Made by a program: the position numbers and the translations under genes. A stretch of 6,768 nt of DNA from NCBI GenBank assembly GCA_017993865.1, contig JAGOLU010000049.1:1-6768 (forward strand), written 5' to 3'. This DNA is from Candidatus Woesebacteria bacterium (lineage in GTDB: Bacteria; Patescibacteriota; Microgenomatia; UBA1406; GWC2-37-13). Shown in pieces: positions 6,029-6,768 of the stretch (the stretch's first letter is position 1; each line of letters opens with the position of its first letter). The notes below the pieces were generated by a model, which made no database searches, had not been told where the DNA came from, and saw only the letters and a program-made list of their open reading frames with translations.

Positions 6029-6034
6029 GAGAGT

Positions 6035-6607
6035 ATGCCACTTACACCACTGAAATCAAGAACCGCCTACCAGGGTCAGATTATACGAGTCATCGAAACC
6101 ACCATGTCTGACGGAAGAGTGTTCGAAAAAGCTACCAGATCGCCAGGTACACGGACCATTGTCCACGATACATCGAATAACAAAATACTCTTGAACAAGG
6201 AGCATAGAAGATACATTAACGATGAATCAGATCTGCGTTTACCAGGTGGCAAGGTGAGAGATCGTATAGAAGAATGGGATAAGATCAAAAATAGTCCGGA
6301 TTTGCACGAGATGATTGCAGATGCAGCGAGGAAAGAGATCAAAGAAGAAGCGGCACTTGAAGCAAAGAATATTCAGCTTTTCACCATCTCGCCAAGCGGT
6401 GGGCCTACCATAGAGTGGACGATGTATTATTTTGTCGTGAATGATTTCAAGCAGCTAGAACAGCAAGTGTTGGACGTGGGTGAGGAGATCGTTCCTCAAT
6501 GGTTCAGTATTCATCAAACAATTGACGCATGTCTCACTGGAAAAGTTAAAGAAGGAAGGAGCGCTGCTGCAATTTTGCAATATCTCCATTCGATTGGGAA
6601 AATATAA
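6035..6607 (+). CDS. Nudix hydrolase, ADP-ribose-pyrophosphatase-like, with an insertion in the Nudix box
   Basis: The protein has 190 residues. The fold is shown by an N-terminal strand region (YQGQIIRVIETTMSDGR in part, 12-28), LRLPGGKV at 67-74, and a Nudix helix AARKEIKEEAAL at 97-108 with the metal-binding Glu101, Glu104 and Glu105. Relative to the canonical G-x5-E-x7-RE-U-x-EE-x-G-U, this protein reads G72-x19-E92-x7-KE-I-x-EE-x-A-L. It therefore has about 14 extra residues in the loop, Lys for Arg and Ala for Gly. The C-terminal WFSI...ACLTGKVKEGRSAAAILQYL resembles the tail of ADP-ribose pyrophosphatases. Nudix enzymes split nucleoside diphosphates linked to another group; the exact substrate is open. 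The frame is open upstream to 5963, but I chose 6035 because TATAAT lies 6 nt before it and the upstream extension covers the divergent promoter. It lies between two alkylation-repair genes. Confidence 0.88.
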   Translation: MPLTPLKSRTAYQGQIIRVIETTMSDGRVFEKATRSPGTRTIVHDTSNNKILLNKEHRRYINDESDLRLPGGKVRDRIEEWDKIKNSPDLHEMIADAARKEIKEEAALEAKNIQLFTISPSGGPTIEWTMYYFVVNDFKQLEQQVLDVGEEIVPQWFSIHQTIDACLTGKVKEGRSAAAILQYLHSIGKI

Positions 6608-6615
6608 AAAATCGA

Positions 6616-6768
6616 TCACTTTGCTTTCTTTCTCCCCATCAACATGTATTTTTCTCTTTCATCTTTATCCATATGTTCTATCGCATACCTGAGCGCCGTG
6701 CGAGGCATGGTGCTCGCATGCTTGTCGAGAAACTCGCGAAGCGTATCTTTCCCTATTCTCTTCCCCAC
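6616..6768 (-). CDS. AlkD-type DNA alkylation repair protein, C-terminal end only
   Basis: The last 50 codons of a gene enter from the right edge and end with TGA at 6618-6616. The translation contains HASTMPRTALRYAIEHM (residues 17-33 of this fragment), then DKDEREKYM, and ends in a basic GRKKAK tail. The sequence TMPRT-x-LRYAIE is the typical C-terminal repeat of the AlkD/AlkC-like HEAT-repeat glycosylases (DNA alkylation repair enzyme family), which remove N3- and N7-alkylated purines. The catalytic residues are outside the window. It converges on the Nudix gene with an 8-bp gap. A run of six T follows the stop on the minus strand, but I see no clear hairpin. Confidence 0.75.
   Translation of the reverse strand: MGKRIGKDTLREFLDKHASTMPRTALRYAIEHMDKDEREKYMLMGRKKAK

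Noticed and set aside
5963..6034. Longer N-terminus for the Nudix protein (start at 5963)
   Set aside because: It would run through the alkyltransferase start and both promoters. The domain begins after 6035, and TATAAT is placed for a start at 6035.
5988..6041. Longer N-terminus for the alkyltransferase (GTG at 6041)
   Set aside because: The extra 18 residues match nothing in the family, overlap the Nudix gene, and include the TATACT box.
6601..6616. Terminator between the Nudix and AlkD-like genes
   Set aside because: There is a run of six A/T bases, but no stable stem adjoins it on either strand.
1..6768. Alternative genetic code with UGA as glycine, known in some CPR groups
   Set aside because: The AlkD-like gene ends naturally at TGA after a typical basic tail, and the other frames contain no in-frame TGA in conserved positions.

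Overview
The window looks like a piece of a streamlined bacterial chromosome, most likely from the Patescibacteria/CPR (Parcubacteria-like). This is inferred from gene content and style, not from a marker gene. Genes are compact and mostly single transcription units. Proteins include a LytR-CpsA-Psr (LCP) enzyme, a VKOR-type disulfide enzyme, a miniature beta-carbonic-anhydrase-like protein, and large proteins I cannot assign. Stops are TAA, TAG and TGA, so UGA is not recoded. I see no tRNA, rRNA, CRISPR array, IS element or phage gene.

Layout. Positions 1-3731 are all on the minus strand: the 5' part of a VKOR-family membrane protein (cut by the left edge), an LCP cell-wall ligase, a 123-aa beta-CA-like zinc protein, and a 572-aa cytoplasmic protein of unknown function. 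A 63-bp divergent region (3732-3794) separates this block from a plus-strand regulator. The regulator joins a degenerate P-loop (STAND/AAA-like) region to a C-terminal OmpR/PhoB-type winged helix. It is followed by three tandem 11-bp TGTCA repeats that resemble a PhoB-type binding array, and then by a 175-aa unknown gene. A 20-bp perfect palindrome lies at the convergent junction with a minus-strand O6-alkylguanine-DNA alkyltransferase. That gene is divergent from a Nudix hydrolase, and the right edge cuts through the 3' end of an AlkD-type DNA alkylation repair gene on the minus strand.

Functional reading. The left part is envelope related: LCP proteins attach glycopolymers to the cell wall, and VKOR drives disulfide formation outside the membrane. 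The right part (alkyltransferase, Nudix, AlkD-like) is an alkylation-damage and nucleotide-sanitation neighbourhood. The middle is the least understood part: an unknown 572-aa gene back-to-back with an unusual regulator, then a PhoB-box-like array in front of another unknown gene. It is a plausible small regulatory module.

The strongest cross-cutting signal is at gene starts. At least five genes have TATACT or TATAAT ending only 6-10 nt before the start codon, with no Shine-Dalgarno sequence between. This predicts leaderless or nearly leaderless mRNAs, and it moves several starts inward from the longest ORF.
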